This document shows, one piece after another, positions 23,118 to 33,847 of a stretch of DNA of 64,000 nt. The notes under the pieces are model-generated. The model saw nothing but the letters and a program-made list of their open reading frames with translations. It did not search any database and was not told the DNA's origin. Location: the NCBI GenBank assembly GCA_002197995.1, contig NGZR01000001.1, positions 124,001 to 188,000 of the forward strand, in the 5' to 3' direction. Both the position numbers and the translations under genes were made by a program. Origin of the DNA: Gaeumannomyces sp. JS-464 (lineage: Eukaryota; Ascomycota; Sordariomycetes; Magnaporthales; Magnaporthaceae). Position 1 is the first letter of the stretch. The number at the start of each line of letters is the position of its first letter.

Positions 23118-23428
23118 TCATTTTTCTTCTTCTTGATATTGTAGTCCCGATACACATTGGACTTGGAATGCTCGCTCGAGTTGCCCAAAATGAGCGAGTA
23201 CGGTAGCCGCTCCTCTGGTTTCCCTGTAAGTATTCAAGTTAGCATAGCTTCTGGGACTTCCTACTTACCTGGCTTTACATTTCAACCCCCGCGCATGGTT
23301 CCCTATTCCAAGAATGTTGGCAGGTTAGCAAGTGTTGCTCGAACATCCGCGGCTATTGGGGGGAAGGGAAGGGGAACGAGAAATGTACTCACCGGGGGTG
23401 CTGCCCCTGATTTTTTCCTCGAGGCTTC
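23118..23428 (-). CDS. Terminal exons of an intron-dense gene, product unknown
   Basis: Three exons: 23393-23428 (36 nt), 23269-23302 (34 nt) and 23118-23223, ending in TGA. The intron 23303-23392 has donor GTGAGT, branch TTGCTAAC and acceptor AATAG. The intron 23224-23268 is only 45 nt with GTAAGT, TGCTAAC and CTTACAG. All sites are near-consensus, and the joined frame stays open for about 58 codons, ending QYQEEEK. The 36-nt exon follows a possible acceptor at 23429-23431. The peptide is charged and has two Cys; no family recognised. It may be the 3' end of the same gene as 23752-24628 by alternative splicing, or a separate small gene. Confidence 0.35.
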
Positions 23429-23751
23429 CTACTTCACAATAATATCAGTAAACGGGATTAGGAAACGACCTGGACAGAAGGAAAAGTTAGTAGGAAGAGA
23501 GGACCTAGAAAATGTTAGCTGTGATCCTCAAGTACGTTGGTCCTTTGTCGAGGAAGGCTCCACGAGGAGATGGTGGTGTTTCTGCTATGTTAGTCCACTG
23601 TTGGAGGTTAGGTCTAGCGAGGTAGTCGCGTTGGTAGGAAGATTGACTGCTCCGGAGGTTGCGTATATGCCTGTCAAAATCATTAGTGTGTAAACAGCTC
23701 GATCCGACGAGTAGAGGGTAGGATTGATATTGGCAGGAGTTGGCCTAGAAA

Positions 23752-24628
23752 CTAGCCATGAAATTGCCCTAAATATGTTAGCTGCCAAAACGGGATGCGG
23801 GAATCTAGATTGTTAGTTCTGCTAGGGTATAGAAGCCGCCCCGGCATGCAGGTTATCTCGGGAACTAGAGGAAAATATATGTTTAAGTCAGTTCTCTTGC
23901 GGTACTGGAAAGATGTCCTGAAGGTGTTAGCAAGCGAGCAGAGGGCGGTGTGTTAGCATTGGCCATGCGCAACCCCCGGGAGATCACCGGGATCGGCCGT
24001 CGGGCGGGTTAGGCTCGTAGGAATGCGTCGTGGCGGTGGCTTCGCGGGATTTCCTAAAGTGTCAGCAGTAAACACGGGGGTGAGGGAGTAAACGGAGGGA
24101 ATGGGCGACCCGTCCGTAAGGGAGTTCCTAGAAAGTCTTGTCAGCGTGAGGTTCCTTAGCCTACCGTGCCTGTGCCGAAGCCATGCGCGAGATCGCACAA
24201 TGTGGCTGCCCAGCTGCTGTAATACTCGGTCAACTTCGACGCTCAGGCTTGTCGGTGGCGGCTCGATCGTCATGGCCGAGGAGCTCCGGATTATAGATTG
24301 CGTTCTAGATACGTTAGCACTGCTGGGCATATAGAGTGTCGCCCCTGGATCCCGATTCGGCTCGATCGGTTGGGTGGTTATACCCAAGACTTGGAGGTTT
24401 CGCTTTCGTTCTTGTCTCGTCGCCGGCGCCCTTCGTGGGCGTATCGGCCGTTGGGCTTCGGTCGCGAGAGGCTTGCTCGTTTCGGTCCTGGAGCTCCAGT
24501 TAGTGCTCCATAGGCACCATCCGCCTCCATCCCCTTCTCCTTCTTGTCAGAACATGTTGGTAAATGGCTGTCCCAGCTGGGCAAGGACTTGGGAGCACAA
24601 GTTCGTGGTCGAAACGTTTCGAGCCTAG
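23752..24628 (-). CDS. Micro-exon gene, 3' portion, product unknown
   Basis: Seven exons read in order on the minus strand: 24554-24628 (75 nt), 24384-24487 (104), 24165-24304 (140), 24110-24127 (18), 23988-24053 (66), 23906-23917 (12) and 23752-23864 (113, with stop). Introns are 66, 79, 37, 56, 70 and 41 nt; each begins GT, ends YAG and contains a perfect RCTRAC 5-18 nt before the acceptor. The joined sequence is 528 nt and open for 175 codons. The last four introns are all phase 1, three of them inside a Gly codon. The 5' end is not resolved. The product is Pro/Ser/Thr/Arg-rich (MTIEPPPTSLSVEVDRVLQQ in the third exon) and resembles nothing I know. Donors GTTCTG, GTATAA and GTCGCC are weak, so some boundaries may differ. 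Confidence 0.42.
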
Positions 24629-27279
24629 CTGTGAGTATGTCAGTAGATGATGTGTTCCTGTTAGTATAAGGGTATTCCTGCTGTGTGAGCTGTCAGTATT
24701 TACATTGGACTCTTTTTAGGGACTATTAGCTAGATGTCTAGGTTGGGGAAGTTAGTAGACAAAAATGAAAAGGGTCCCTAGAATTTCGATGCCCTAGACT
24801 CGGTTAGTTTGTCAGTTTCCGGCTTTGCCTGCTATATAGCCTTCAAAAAGGTATGGGACGCTGCGCCTGTGTTCTAGTTAGCTTGTTCCTTATCGTAAAA
24901 CATGGATTCGCTCTCGACACTGACATGTCCTCGTGAGTTTGTTAGTTTGATCCTATATTTGTATCGCAGCACTCTGGCCGGGCTCTTGGTTACCAGAACT
25001 GAAAGAGACGAGGAGGGGAACTCACTGGTTAGCTAAATGTTGTCGGCTTCCATAGGTCCAAGTGGATTCGGACGGGCCTTGGCTTCCAGGGCGATCTGAG
25101 GCCTGTGAAATGGTGGCCGGTGGCCGTCAGCATGTCCGCCAGAAGGTGAGGGCGATGGGAGGGGAGAGGGCTAGAATATGGAGGTGGTGGTGTAGTGGTT
25201 AAAGTTGGATGTGAGTAGATAAGGGAGGAAACAGGCATGATGTAGGAATGCCATGTGTGGTGATGGGATGTGATGCGCCTGGGATGGGTTAGTAAGAAGA
25301 GTAAGGGAAGTGATAGTAAAGATGGATGAGGAGGGTGGTAGTAAGTGAATGGATGCGAGAAATGAGCTTGGTAGATGTGTAGTGACTGTGGTACAAATAT
25401 GGATTCGGGATTGGGGAAGTGTCAAGAGGCCACTGGCACCAGGTCAAAGCACAATGGATGAAGCCGAAGGGGCTGGTAGGTATGGGTATCTGCCGGGGGA
25501 GTAAAGAGTAATAAAGAAAAAGTTAGTACAATAAGCATTGTTGGGAGGGAAGGGCAAAGGTGAAGGGCTGGCGGATGCCTCAAGGTCTTTGTTGTAGCGA
25601 GTGCCATTGCTGTGAGTGGTAATCTCGGGGGTAAGCTGCTTTGTGGTCAGGAATCAGGGGTAAGCAAGATGCTCTGCTGTTTGGGGAGTGTCAGTAAGTG
25701 CGGCAGAATCCCAAGCTCGAGCTCAGGGGAAGGGATCCTGCAGTTGGGAAAGGGCAGGGAAAGGATACATGGCATTGTTGGCATTGTTGGTATTGTTGAA
25801 TGCGATGGGGCTGGTGCCTGCGAGAAGTTCCTGCAAGAAAAAGCTGGTTAGTGGCCGAGTGTGATGTTTATTAGGGGAGTGGGAGGGACAGGGGAGGGGA
25901 AGATGTTAAGGTCAGGTGAGGGGATGTTAGCATGTCTGGTGTTGGTTGGATCCCGATGGGAGACGCTGGCGGATCGTGTGGAAGGTTAGAGAAGAGAAAA
26001 GAGAAAAGATGCAAGCGAAAGAGTGTGAATGTGTGGATAGGATGTCCCCAAAAAGTCAGTTGCACACCACCACCGGCGTTAGTGCCTATATACAAGTCGG
26101 CGCTGTGTCGGCGGCCAGTAAGTCGACCACACGGCGAGCCGTCGACTGCTGGTCGAGTCTTACTCTGGCGATGCATCTCGAGGGGCGCCTTACGAATATT
26201 GAAGGTGGGCCCGACCGTTGAAGGCCGCGGGGAGGCTTGCAGCGCAGAAGCTTGGCGTTGGAGTGCCGGCACTCGCTCCACTGGAGTCTGGCGTCTGGTC
26301 CCTGCGTGTGCAGTAAGTAATTCAGGAAAGCAGCGACATTCAAACTTCAACCACCCCCATGCTTTGCTGACTGAAGGTTCAAGCATGTACCGTTCTGCAG
26401 AGCCGCTGCGGGGAGAATATGGACACCTAGGAAGGACTAAAAGCGGCATTCGTGCCTCACAGTAAGACGCAAATGTGCGTCCGATGCGCATGGCAACCCC
26501 GCCCTGTCGCTTTTGGGTGCAGCTAGCCTACGCAGCACCGACCTGACCCCACATGCAGTAAGCACAACGCTGAAGGTGCTTGACCCAGGAGACCAGTCCA
26601 GTCATTGCTACAGCGAGGGACATGTAGTAATTAACCAGGTCGCCATGGAGCAAAGGAGACTAACGGCTGTCGAGATGCATTCTCTCGATCCTGCCAGGCG
26701 GCTGCTGTCTAGGTAAGCTTTTGCGCCCGAGACCAAAAATCGTCGTCATGGGCGTGCGCTCCTGGGATCCAGGGATCCTGGTCATGCCTGTAAGCCATCC
26801 TCGCGCCGCTGACTGCTATGTTCCTGCCGATAGGCACGTGTCCATTTGCACGACAGAACCCACGAGGCTTCGAGACTTCACAGTAAAGAACATGGAATAC
26901 TGTCTACAAAACTTCATTTGCTCTGTCGAGAAATACCGCCCATGTTTCCTGCCCTTGAAACACTGGTCAATCCTCGTCCATCTTCGTCAACCGCGGCTAG
27001 CCATCCAGCTGCCTGCATAGCATTAGAAAAAGTAATAAAGACAGATGGTGACAAGGACAAAGGAGCCCTGGGAGTCCCTTTCCATCAGATCGGCCCTCCG
27101 CCTCATCTAGAGATCTTGCCACGCCTGGTCGTTTTAGACAGTAAAACCAATTCGGGAGTCGTCCGCCCATTAACGCCTGTAATGCCCCCCCGCCAGTGGA
27201 TACAAAAGGAAAATAGATATACAAGAAGGGAATGCCTGGATCACCAAAAAGAAAGAAGCAAGGAACGAGAGCTAGGGGC

Positions 27280-28135
27280 TCATAGAAGCATCCAGAGACC
27301 GCCTGCCACCAGCGGAAGCCCACCCGACGGTGCTGTACGCCGACCTTGCCAGCATGTTGCCGCTCGGGCGCCCGATTTCGCCGTCAGGTTGGTGGTCTTG
27401 GCAGGGGTGGCGTAAATGTCGGTGAAGCTGATGTCGCTGCTGTTGAAGCAGTTGCTCTCGTTGACCTTGCCCAGGCGCGGGTCGTCGGTGGCCACGAAGG
27501 TGATGTCGACACACTACACAAGGGGAAACACAGGTCAGCGAGCGAATTAGCAACGAAAGGGAAGAAAAAAAAAGAAAGAAAGAAAAAAGACGTACCGAGA
27601 ACAGAGCAGCACCGTGCAGGGCCAGCTCGACAACCTGGATGGTGGCGTTGTCGCCAGGCTTGACCTCGAGGTTCTTGGGCAGAGGACCTGGGGCAGGCAG
27701 ATGGTGCCCGGGTACGGGTTCTTGGAGGGGCCGACGATGCCAAAGGCGGGAGTCATGCTGAGCGACATGTTGAGCGGCCCGCCGTCGGGGCTTCGTTGCC
27801 GATGCCGAGGTTGATGTAGATGGTGGCCGTGTCGTGACCCTGGAACCAGCCGGGCTGCAGCGCGACAGCGCCGCCCTTGACGGACCAGTAGGTCCTGTTC
27901 TGCGTGAGGGGGATGCCGCCGCCTGGCAAGGGAGAGAGAGGACAGGTCAGCGGGCCGTTTTGCTGCAGCGCAGGTGGGCTGTGCCATGCGACTCACAAGG
28001 ATACATCCACTGCATTCCATAGGGGAACTCTGGGCTGGTGATGAGGTTGTTGCCGCGCCAGCCGGGGTAGGTGATGACGATGTGTGCCGTGCTCAGCGCC
28101 GCGCTGGCGAGGAAGACGAGTGTTGACGCCAGCAT
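27280..28135 (-). CDS. X325/BIM1-like copper-binding GPI protein
   Basis: Three exons: 27997-28135, 27596-27922 and 27280-27513. A signal peptide (MLASTLVFLASAALSTA) is followed directly by His, so the mature protein would start HIVITYPGWRGNNL. That is the hallmark of the LPMO-like X325 family (Bim1/Cbi1), secreted proteins that bind Cu(II) through the N-terminal histidine and have roles in copper uptake rather than sugar oxidation. Other family blocks are MQWMYPCGGG, WSVKGGAVALQPGW, NPYPGTICLPQV and, after the second intron, CVDITFVATDDP. A hydrophobic C-terminal tail suggests a GPI anchor. The frame is short of one base at about 27787 (GGGG run) and again near 27685; the protein blocks resume exactly, so these look like assembly deletions. 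Confidence 0.85.
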
Positions 28136-30040
28136 GGTGGTTGTCTGTGTTCTGGATGTCCACCTCTTTGACTTGTCTACTTTGGTGTCCTGTCCCAGGT
28201 GTTGGGGTGGTGGTAGTAAGGCGGCAGGGCTGTGCTGGGTGCCGGGTTAGGATGGCGACGGGGCTTCTTTATTTAATGTTTGGTACGACGCAGGAGTCGT
28301 CGATGCAGGCCGCGAGAGTCGGAAGCTCGGATTCGCAACGGCAGCGCAAATGGATTGTCCTGAAACAGGAGTGTATTTTGGAACAAAGGCGCGGCCTTGT
28401 CGAGCGTGTGCTCGCTATTCTGAGGCTCCTAGGAACATTTACGAAAGGAAAGGAGGGAGGGGCGTTGGGAACAGAGAAATGGCGGGCGCAATATTATCTA
28501 TGTTGGCCACGGGAGCGAACCAGAAGCCAGGGGCGGGCGGGCGCCTCCCGGGCAGCATGGGGCCGTTCTAGCTGCAGCTCATGCAGCCATCAGCCATCAG
28601 AGGCAGGGCCAAAAAAGCAGGATGCGACCTTGGGTGTGCGGCCAGGCGCCCTCGATATTGGCTGACCTCCACCGTTGCGGCGCGAGGTTGGGGGAGGGGA
28701 AGACTGGCGGGCACACGGCTCAGCGGCGGGCCAGTAGGATGGGCGTGAGGGGGGCACAGCGTGCCACAGCGTGCATACCGGGCTCGCGGGCCCCTGTCGA
28801 CGCTTGCGGGCGCAGCCAATGGCAGGGCGCGATGCAGCCGCCCAACCCACGGCACCAGGCGCCGAGCTGCCACCACTGGTCCTGTCCGATTGCCCCGCTG
28901 GCCAATCGATGCCGATGGCTGCTGGCGAGCCCCCGTCTGGTGGGAGAGTGACATGCCCGAGTCCCTCGCTGCCATGGGATTCAAGTTCTGCGGCTGTCAA
29001 CCGTCGTCGGCCCATGCGTCTCTGGTCATCACCGTCGCTCGAACCACAATCGGCTCTCGGCACCACGGCTGGCGGCAAAGATCTGCTCCATGATGCAGCG
29101 ACCAAGGGTTGGGTTGTTGAGGAAGCATGGCAGCACGGCAGGGCACCACTGGCACACAGATGGGTTTCTTGAGTGCGAGAGAGAGGTGAGAAAAAAAGCG
29201 GGGAGGAGGATAAGCGCCCTCACGGCCAACAGTGGACATGCCCGTCCATCCGCCCCACCCCCAGCCAGCCAATCAGCACCGCTTGGCTTGGGGGCTATTT
29301 TGAGCCATTGATTTTTTTTCGGGCCGTCAGCTTTCCAATTGCGCAACGGTCGATCTGTGCAGTGGGAAAGCACCACCGCTCCGTTGCGACGCTGGGGGGG
29401 TTGCACTGGCACCGCTTTGGGAACAATTCAGCGAACCCCTGCCAGACGACAAGCCAACACTTGTGTTCGTGGCAATTAATATTTGTTGGTCGGCAGTCAG
29501 CAACGTTTGGATCCTTCTCTTGCCACTGGAACACGTCGTTTCAGGCTGTTTTCTTGCTTGATGTCGTGTGCGTCGTCAGCCAGCCAGCAAATGGATCGCT
29601 AACGACAAGCGGCGATCCTCTTCGTCTGTTCTTTGTCGGCGAGGCCCTGAGTGGACAGTCGGCCGGCCGGGCAGTCGGCCTGTCGGTGCATCCTGCTGCG
29701 TGCGGTGCGAGGTTCAATGCCGTCCTTGGTCAGCCGAGTCAGCTGACGCTGCTCGCTATAAATCGAGTTTCTAGCTGCTGCTAAATCAGGAGCTGTGCAT
29801 TTTGTTCCCGCGCACTAACCAACAGGCCTCGGCGTCACTGACCGCCTGCGATAATGCAGAAAGGCGGTATTATTCTGCCGGCACAATGCCCTCTTGGCGT
29901 CTGCCCTCGCTGCTCCATCCATCCATTTGCCGTCTGCAACCGAAAATGCGCAACAGCAACAGTCGTGCGTGCCCCTTGCATGCATGTCCCGCTGCCAGCC
30001 CGCTGCCGCTAATGCCCCAGCCCAGGGCACGTGCTCCCCA
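28136..30040. other. Divergent intergenic region
   Basis: Lies between the starts of the X325 gene (minus) and the SRR1-like gene (plus). Open frames on both strands from 28570 to 29780 overlap each other and have no domain or codon bias. A TATA-like CTATAAATC near 29757 could serve the SRR1-like gene. Confidence 0.45.
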
Positions 30041-30931
30041 ATGCCTCCTCCCCAGAGCGACGATAGCGGCGCCTGGAACACGGTGCCCTCCCGCCGTAGG
30101 AAAGGCCCTGCCCGCCACCACCCGGGCGGCAGCCAGCAGCCGCCGCCCAAGGATGCCGGACGCAGCCGACCCGAGGCGTCCTCGCCGTCCCCCATGACCC
30201 CGGAGGAGCTGGAGCGGGCGGTGGGCGAGATCGACGCGACGTACGCGCGCGTGCGGGACCGGTGGCGCGCCGGCCCGGCGTACCGGTCCCTGCGCGCCCT
30301 GGTGCGCGAGGCGGCGCCGTCGCACGCCGCCGTCGACCGCGCCGTCTGCCTCGGCAACGGGCCCCTGTACGCCCCGGACTCCAACTGGGACCGCCGCCGC
30401 ACCGCCCACGTGCAGACAGCCGCCCTGCTGGCCCTGGTCGAGCTGCTTTCCTCCGAAGCGACGGCCTCTCCCCCGGCCGCCGCCGCCGCCCCGATCCGCT
30501 GCGTCTTCCAGGAGCCCGAGTACTCGCCCGCCGACCGCGCCTTCCTCGAGCGCCAGGGCCACGACGTCGTCGACGACCCGGCCGCCTTCGGCCTGGTCTC
30601 CGGCTCGACCCTGCTCTGGGGCGTGCACATGTACCACCAGGTGTACAGCCGCGCCCTGCAGGGCCCCGCCCCGGCCATGTTTGTCGGCACAAAGTGGACG
30701 ACGTGGGATGACGTCCCGGATGATGACGGCCACATCAAGGACTCGCTTAAGAGGGTCGCTGAGATGCACGCCACCTACGACATGCTCGAGTTCCCACCCG
30801 ATGAGGCCTCCTTCTCTTTCGGCGACACTTGCATCTACTGGAGAAAGGCGGACAAGAGCGCAGACAAGTCAGAGGCTTCGCATCGTGCATCAGCAACCGA
30901 GGTTCCCCCAGACAAACCGCCGCAAAGCTGA
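30041..30931 (+). CDS. SRR1-like domain protein
   Basis: Single exon, about 296 residues from the ATG at 30041 (MPPPQSDDSGAWNTVPSRRR, a start typical of this family). An in-frame ATG at 29984 is the alternative, and a longer reading would need a non-ATG start. Family blocks are CLGNGPLYAPDSNWDRR, QTAALLALVELL, FQEPEYSPADRAFLERQG, VSGSTLLWGVHMYHQVYSRAL and APAMFVGTKW. SRR1 proteins act in circadian or haem-related regulation in plants and animals; the fungal relatives are nuclear or cytosolic and poorly studied. The C-terminus is Ser/Lys-rich and disordered. No frame break. Confidence 0.85.
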   Translation: MPPPQSDDSGAWNTVPSRRRKGPARHHPGGSQQPPPKDAGRSRPEASSPSPMTPEELERAVGEIDATYARVRDRWRAGPAYRSLRALVREAAPSHAAVDRAVCLGNGPLYAPDSNWDRRRTAHVQTAALLALVELLSSEATASPPAAAAAPIRCVFQEPEYSPADRAFLERQGHDVVDDPAAFGLVSGSTLLWGVHMYHQVYSRALQGPAPAMFVGTKWTTWDDVPDDDGHIKDSLKRVAEMHATYDMLEFPPDEASFSFGDTCIYWRKADKSADKSEASHRASATEVPPDKPPQS

Positions 30932-31252
30932 TCCCTTTCACCGCACCAAAAGATACACACGCCTATGACGCTGTCTCTATTGTAACGTAGTTTGGCATTG
31001 TCCCTGCCTGATCTATTAATGCATGCCTCCAAGAGCGAAGTTGCAGTTGCGCTCGCAAGTTTGCCCAAGACGTAATATGTTGACCTGGGTATCAAAGACT
31101 TTTGATCTCAAGAGCTCTAGCATAAGCGTTTCGATGTCATCAAACCGCATGCCACTCTATCCAGCTCCCATTGTCAGAAGCAGGGTTGGGCTTGGTCGTT
31201 TACCGCTGCCATCTAGCTATATAATAAGCAAATAAGAACTAGCCCGATAGCA
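30932..31252. other. Spacer between convergent genes
   Basis: 3' flanks of the SRR1-like gene and of DOA1; AT-richer than its surroundings, no feature recognised. Confidence 0.5.
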
Positions 31253-33847
31253 TCAGGCCAGAGCATGCGTCACAGCATCTGCCCACTCCTTGACCCCAGC
31301 GTCCCCGCTTCTGTCCTTGGCTATGCGTGCCCAGCTCGCGGCACCCAGGTCCTTGACCACTGGCTTGAGGCCCTCGACCTTGGCGATGGTGCCCAGCGCC
31401 ACGAGAGCGCGGACGACCGTCGACGCGTCGTTGTTGTTCTGGAGCACCTCGCCCAGGCAGTTGACGAGAAGCGAGAGGCCCTCGGTGGGAAGCTCCGTCT
31501 TGCCTCCCTCGGCCGCCTGACTCCACGCCAGCACAGCGTAGTTGAGCGCCACCGAAGTGAGGGCGATGGAGAGGTTTCGGTTGTTGGGGCCGACCGGTCC
31601 CTTGAAAGGCTCAGCTTCGATGCCAAGGATGGCCTCCATGATGGAGACAACGCGGGCAAAGACAGACACGGCAAGCTGACGACCCTGCTCCGTGGCGAAA
31701 ATGTTGGTAACTGCACGCATGGCCATGAACGCAGACGCCTCATTGACCGGTGCCCCGGCGGGGGTCTCAAAAGCCCCTGCCAGGACAGCCTCGAGGAAGT
31801 TGCCATGAGCATGGTGGCTGTATGCCGCGGCCGGCTCGAACACGGCCAGGCAGCGGAGCAGGTCCAGGCTGGGCAAACGGGTGGCATACTGCCAGTTGAC
31901 CGCCATCTTCATTACCAGCCCGATCTCCTTGGAAGAGACGTCGAGCTCCGCTGGCTTCTTGGCCGCGGTTGACGAGGAAACCTTGGTTGGCGCCGATGCT
32001 AGGGCTGCCTGAAGCCCTTTGGCCAAAGACTGCAAAGAAGACACCTCTGCCGGATTCAGGGCAAACTCCTTGTCGCCGATCTTGACGAGATCGGCATTCA
32101 GAGATAGAATCTTCTTGAGTAATGCTACAGAGTCGATTGGTGACATGTTAGATCGCTGCGATGGATGGCAGTGGGGAGGGGCGCACGCGAACTTACGCTC
32201 CGAGTTCAGTGTCGGGATCAAGACAAAATCTGTGCTGGGGAGGACCTGTTTTGGGGCGCTAGCGGTTGCCGGCGCTGTGCTCTGAGCGCTGCGCGAAAAA
32301 TCCGCGTTCTCGAGCTTCTGGCCGCCAGACTCCCTAACGATGAACTGAGCCACTTGTTCCAAATAGCTAATGGACAACTCGTTCTTCTCCAGAAACCTCC
32401 TGGCTGCGTCGTACGGGTTCTCGCTGGCATTATATGGCAGAGAGAGTGTGGGCTTGCCGTCCTCGATATCGACCTGGAACACAAAGTCCCACTCCTTGCC
32501 GTCGTAGTGCTTCTTCTTGTCGGAGCTCCCTGGGGAGTCAACGACGGCGCCGTAAAGCTCCCATTTTTGTTGGGCTGAAATAAGTACAAGTGAGTAGACG
32601 GTCCCAATCACAAAGGCGGCAGGGCATTGACTCACCAACAGACCACATGTGGGCGTCAAGTCCACCGTCCGGGTTCTTGATCACCTGGATCTGGCCATCC
32701 TTCTTGCCGACGTTGGTCTTGAGGAATTCTGGTCCAGGGAAGGCCTGGTTCTGGAGGTCGGCCGACATGGTTTCTTTGGGGATGGCCATGCCTCTCAGGG
32801 TCTCGTCAAACTGGCGCAGGGTGTCTGCGTCGGCGATCCGATCAGCGGACCGGGTCCAGATGCGTATTATGTTGTCGCTGGCGCCTGACACGATGTCCCC
32901 CGTCTCCGGACAGACATCAACGGTCCACACCGAGACTGCGGGGTGCACCAGCGTCTGCACGCACTCGCTCCCCTTCCACACCCTCACGGTCCTGTCCTCG
33001 CCGGCACTGACAATCTCGCCCGAGGGCAGACAGGCCAGGGAGTAGACGAACGACTCGTGGCCGTGCAGCTCCGTGACCTGCTGGCCCTGCGGGGTCCAGA
33101 GGCGGATGACGAAGTCGTTTCCGGCGCTGGCGAAGCGGGCGCCGCTGGGGTGGCCGGGCGGCAGGCGGCACAGCGCGCGCACCGGCTCGGCAGTGAAGAT
33201 GGTCTTGGCGGGGGAGAGCGGATGGTGCGGCTGGGCGCGGGCTAGCCCGTAGGCGCGGATCATGTTGTCGGCGCATCCCGTGACGACCGAGGAGCCGTCG
33301 AGGGCCAGGACAGCCGTGACGGACTTGTCGTGGCCATCGAGCTCGGCGGCGAGGTCCCACTTCCCGACATGCCATATCTTGGCCTTGGTGTCCCAGCTGC
33401 CAGAGGCGATGAACTTGCCGTCGGGCGAGACGTCGAGGCTGCAGACGTTGTTCTGGTGGCCGGGCAGGAGGATGGGGAAGCCGTCAGCCTGCTCGTCGGC
33501 GGGCCTGGGCTGGTGGACGTAGATGATGGGGTCGAGACCGCTGGTGACGACCAGGCCATCGGGATGCGCGGGCGAGGGCGGGACGAGGGCGAGCGAGTTG
33601 ACGTAGGAGCTGGACTGGGCGACGGCGGCGCTCTCGAAGACGGGCGGGCCCGAGGCGGGCGAGGTCCGCTTCCACAGGCGCACCGAGTTGTCTCTCGAGG
33701 CCGAGACAATCACGTCGCTGGACTTGCAGCGGACGGATTTGACCTGGGGCTGTTAGGCGTCGCCGAGGGCACGAGGAGGGCGGATCAAAAGGCACTCACA
33801 TCGTTGGAGTGGCCCTGCAGCTGGGCCGAGAGCTTGAAGATGGACAT
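31253..33847 (-). CDS. DOA1: Doa1/Ufd3/PLAA ubiquitin-binding WD40 protein
   Basis: Cdc48 cofactor that binds ubiquitin and helps control free ubiquitin and degradation. Exons are 33800-33847 (MSIFKLSAQLQGHSND), 32636-33743 and 31253-32574. Seven WD40 blades run from QGHSND to about residue 300 (ASRDNSVRLWKR, GSWDTKAKIWHVG, AGEDRTVRVWKG). A PFU domain follows (KEWDFVFQVDIEDGKPTLSLP, then NPYDAARRFL), and a C-terminal PUL domain of armadillo-like helices ends in ADAVTHALA. No frame break. A 40-nt GTAAGT...GCAG stretch at 32157-32196 looks like an intron, but removing it would shift the frame while reading through keeps it open; I keep it as coding. The gene is divergent from the STRAP-type gene. 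Confidence 0.92.

Larger units (their letters stand above)
22541..27279 (-). other. Intron-dense minus-strand transcription region
   Basis: Base composition shifts from GC-rich to near 50%. On the plus strand the hexamer GTYAGY or the variant AGTAAG recurs more than 30 times at 25-150 base spacing (for example 23239, 23324, 23513, 23926, 24061, 24499, 24877, 25288, 25848, 26117, 26310, 26556). Its complement is RCTRAC/CTTAC, the fungal lariat branch point, and most copies have a complementary YAG 5-22 bases downstream on the minus strand. Canonical donors are fewer, so many sites must be cryptic. Two stretches could be spliced by hand and are listed separately (23118-23428 and 23752-24628). 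From about 25000 to 26000 the minus strand is pyrimidine-rich. No known domain is seen. It could be one long micro-exon gene, several small ones, or a non-coding spliced RNA. Confidence 0.5.

Noticed and set aside
24184..24193. Exact match to the TOXE box on the minus strand (ATCTCGCGCA)
   Set aside because: With eight fixed bases about two chance hits are expected in 64 kb on both strands, and this one lies inside a predicted exon.
22541..27279. Plus-strand introns with GTTAGT/GTCAGT donors
   Set aside because: The hexamers fit donor-like patterns, but the plus strand lacks CTRAC branch points and acceptors at suitable distances; the minus-strand branch-point reading explains them better and gives open frames.
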